A DNA stretch of 64,000 nt, taken from an uncultured Saprospiraceae bacterium. GTDB lineage: Bacteria > Bacteroidota > Bacteroidia > Chitinophagales > Saprospiraceae. The translations under genes were made by a program, and so were the position numbers. The notes beneath the pieces were generated by a model. That model was not told the origin of the DNA, ran no database searches, and worked only from the letters and a program-made list of their open reading frames with translations. The DNA lies in the NCBI GenBank assembly GCA_937981555.1, contig CALJOK010000022.1, positions 62,001-126,000 on the forward strand. Direction: 5' to 3'. The first letter of the stretch is position 1; each line of letters starts with the position of its first letter. Positions 63,491 to 64,000 of this stretch are shown in pieces.

Positions 63491-64000
63491 ATGAATTTAA
63501 AACAGAACATTTACATTCTCATTTTCGCATTAGCAATTTTTGCTAGTTCGTGCTCATCAGATCCAGAGGTGGCAGGAAGGGAATATATGCCTGATATGGC
63601 TCACTCAATTGCTTATGAAGCAAATGTTTTAACTGACTATTACCAAAACACATGGGAAGAAGCAAGTGTGAATATTGGTAGTGGAAAAACATTATTGGAA
63701 CTTTCTTCTCCACGTCAACCAATCGCTGGAACTATCCCAAGAGGTTATGCTGGAGGAAATCAACCTGCAGGTGCAGCTGATCGAGGAGTCAATGTTAATC
63801 CAAACGGAAGTGTACCATATTATTATGAAGACACAGAAGAAGAGCGAACAAGAGCAATGGCTGAAATCGTAAATAATCCATATCACATTACGGAAGCTGC
63901 TTTAGCTAATGGAAAAGAAATGTACAATATTTTTTGTGCGACTTGCCATGGTGATAAGGCTGATGGAAATGGTTACTTGGTTAGAGATGATGGAGGTGTT
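63491..64000 (+). CDS. actE: Alternative complex III subunit ActE (mono-heme cytochrome c lipoprotein), 3' truncated by window end
   Basis: The first 170 codons from ATG at 63491 are open to the window edge. Lipoprotein signal with the lipid-attachment Cys in FASSCSSDPE; RGYAGGNQPAGAAD linker; then ALANGKEMYNIFCATCHGDKADGNG with the heme motif CATCH at residue 149. ActE is the mono-heme partner of ActA. The rest of the operon (actF and probably oxidase genes) lies beyond the window. Confidence 0.93.
   Translation, partial: MNLKQNIYILIFALAIFASSCSSDPEVAGREYMPDMAHSIAYEANVLTDYYQNTWEEASVNIGSGKTLLELSSPRQPIAGTIPRGYAGGNQPAGAADRGVNVNPNGSVPYYYEDTEEERTRAMAEIVNNPYHITEAALANGKEMYNIFCATCHGDKADGNGYLVRDDGGV

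Overview
This is an AT-rich 64 kb chromosomal window from a member of the Bacteroidota. Several features support that: C-terminal type IX secretion (T9SS) sorting domains on four exported proteins, many short lipoprotein signal peptides, a hybrid two-component regulator with an AraC output domain, promoters of the TAnnTTTG type, a CarboxypepD_reg-like TonB-dependent receptor, and an alternative complex III (act) operon. The gene mix resembles the Saprospiria, but that placement is only an impression. I see no rRNA, tRNA or CRISPR array.

Layout. Positions 217-4546 hold four minus-strand exported proteins, including an OmpA-domain lipoprotein. A one-component-style hybrid sensor kinase follows (4842-7688), then the first of two large sortilin/VPS10-type beta-propeller proteins (7925-11218), a small lipoprotein, a DUF3667 membrane protein and a membrane-anchored alpha/beta hydrolase. 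Positions 15.7-20 kb are accessory DNA (below). From 20.4 to 25.5 kb lie a small gene pair and a plus-strand group of exported hydrolases (M19 dipeptidase-like, amidohydrolase lipoprotein, RidA-like lipoprotein). Next come T9SS-cargo proteins, a YbdG-like mechanosensitive channel, a BlaI/BlaR pair with clear operators (30.3-33.1 kb), a glycine-rich RRM protein, and the second propeller gene with a broken duplicate of its 3' end downstream. Positions 37.9-45.3 kb carry housekeeping and stress genes: aldo/keto reductase, msrA, a beta-helix lipoprotein paired with a di-heme cytochrome, an SRPBCC protein and a serine beta-lactamase-like protein. Positions 45.3-52.7 kb are mostly minus strand: MscS channel, TonB receptor, a LytS/LytT-type sensor-regulator pair, a DUF1573 protein and a TonB-C-like protein. 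Two paralogous secreted proteins, lolD and a Crp/Fnr regulator follow. The window ends inside actE of the actABCDE respiratory operon (56.5-64 kb), which encodes a quinol:electron-acceptor oxidoreductase.

The most unusual region is 15.8-19.9 kb. Three unrelated minus-strand genes (unknown, DUF4304-like, and a PLD-nuclease fused to helicase-associated repeats) are separated by a 412-bp non-coding repeat present in two near-identical full copies and one truncated copy. Each gene unit begins and ends with its own short inverted repeat directly abutting the repeat's GTT/AAC ends. The left edge of the array is the 3' end (domains V and VI) of a group II intron, sitting exactly where the next repeat should begin. 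This looks like an integron-style gene-cassette array, but the shared repeat is far longer than known attC sites, has no obvious attC-like symmetry, and carries a possible promoter for each cassette. No integrase gene is in the window.

All coordinates and motifs were read by eye. Family names are from recognition of motifs, not from searches.
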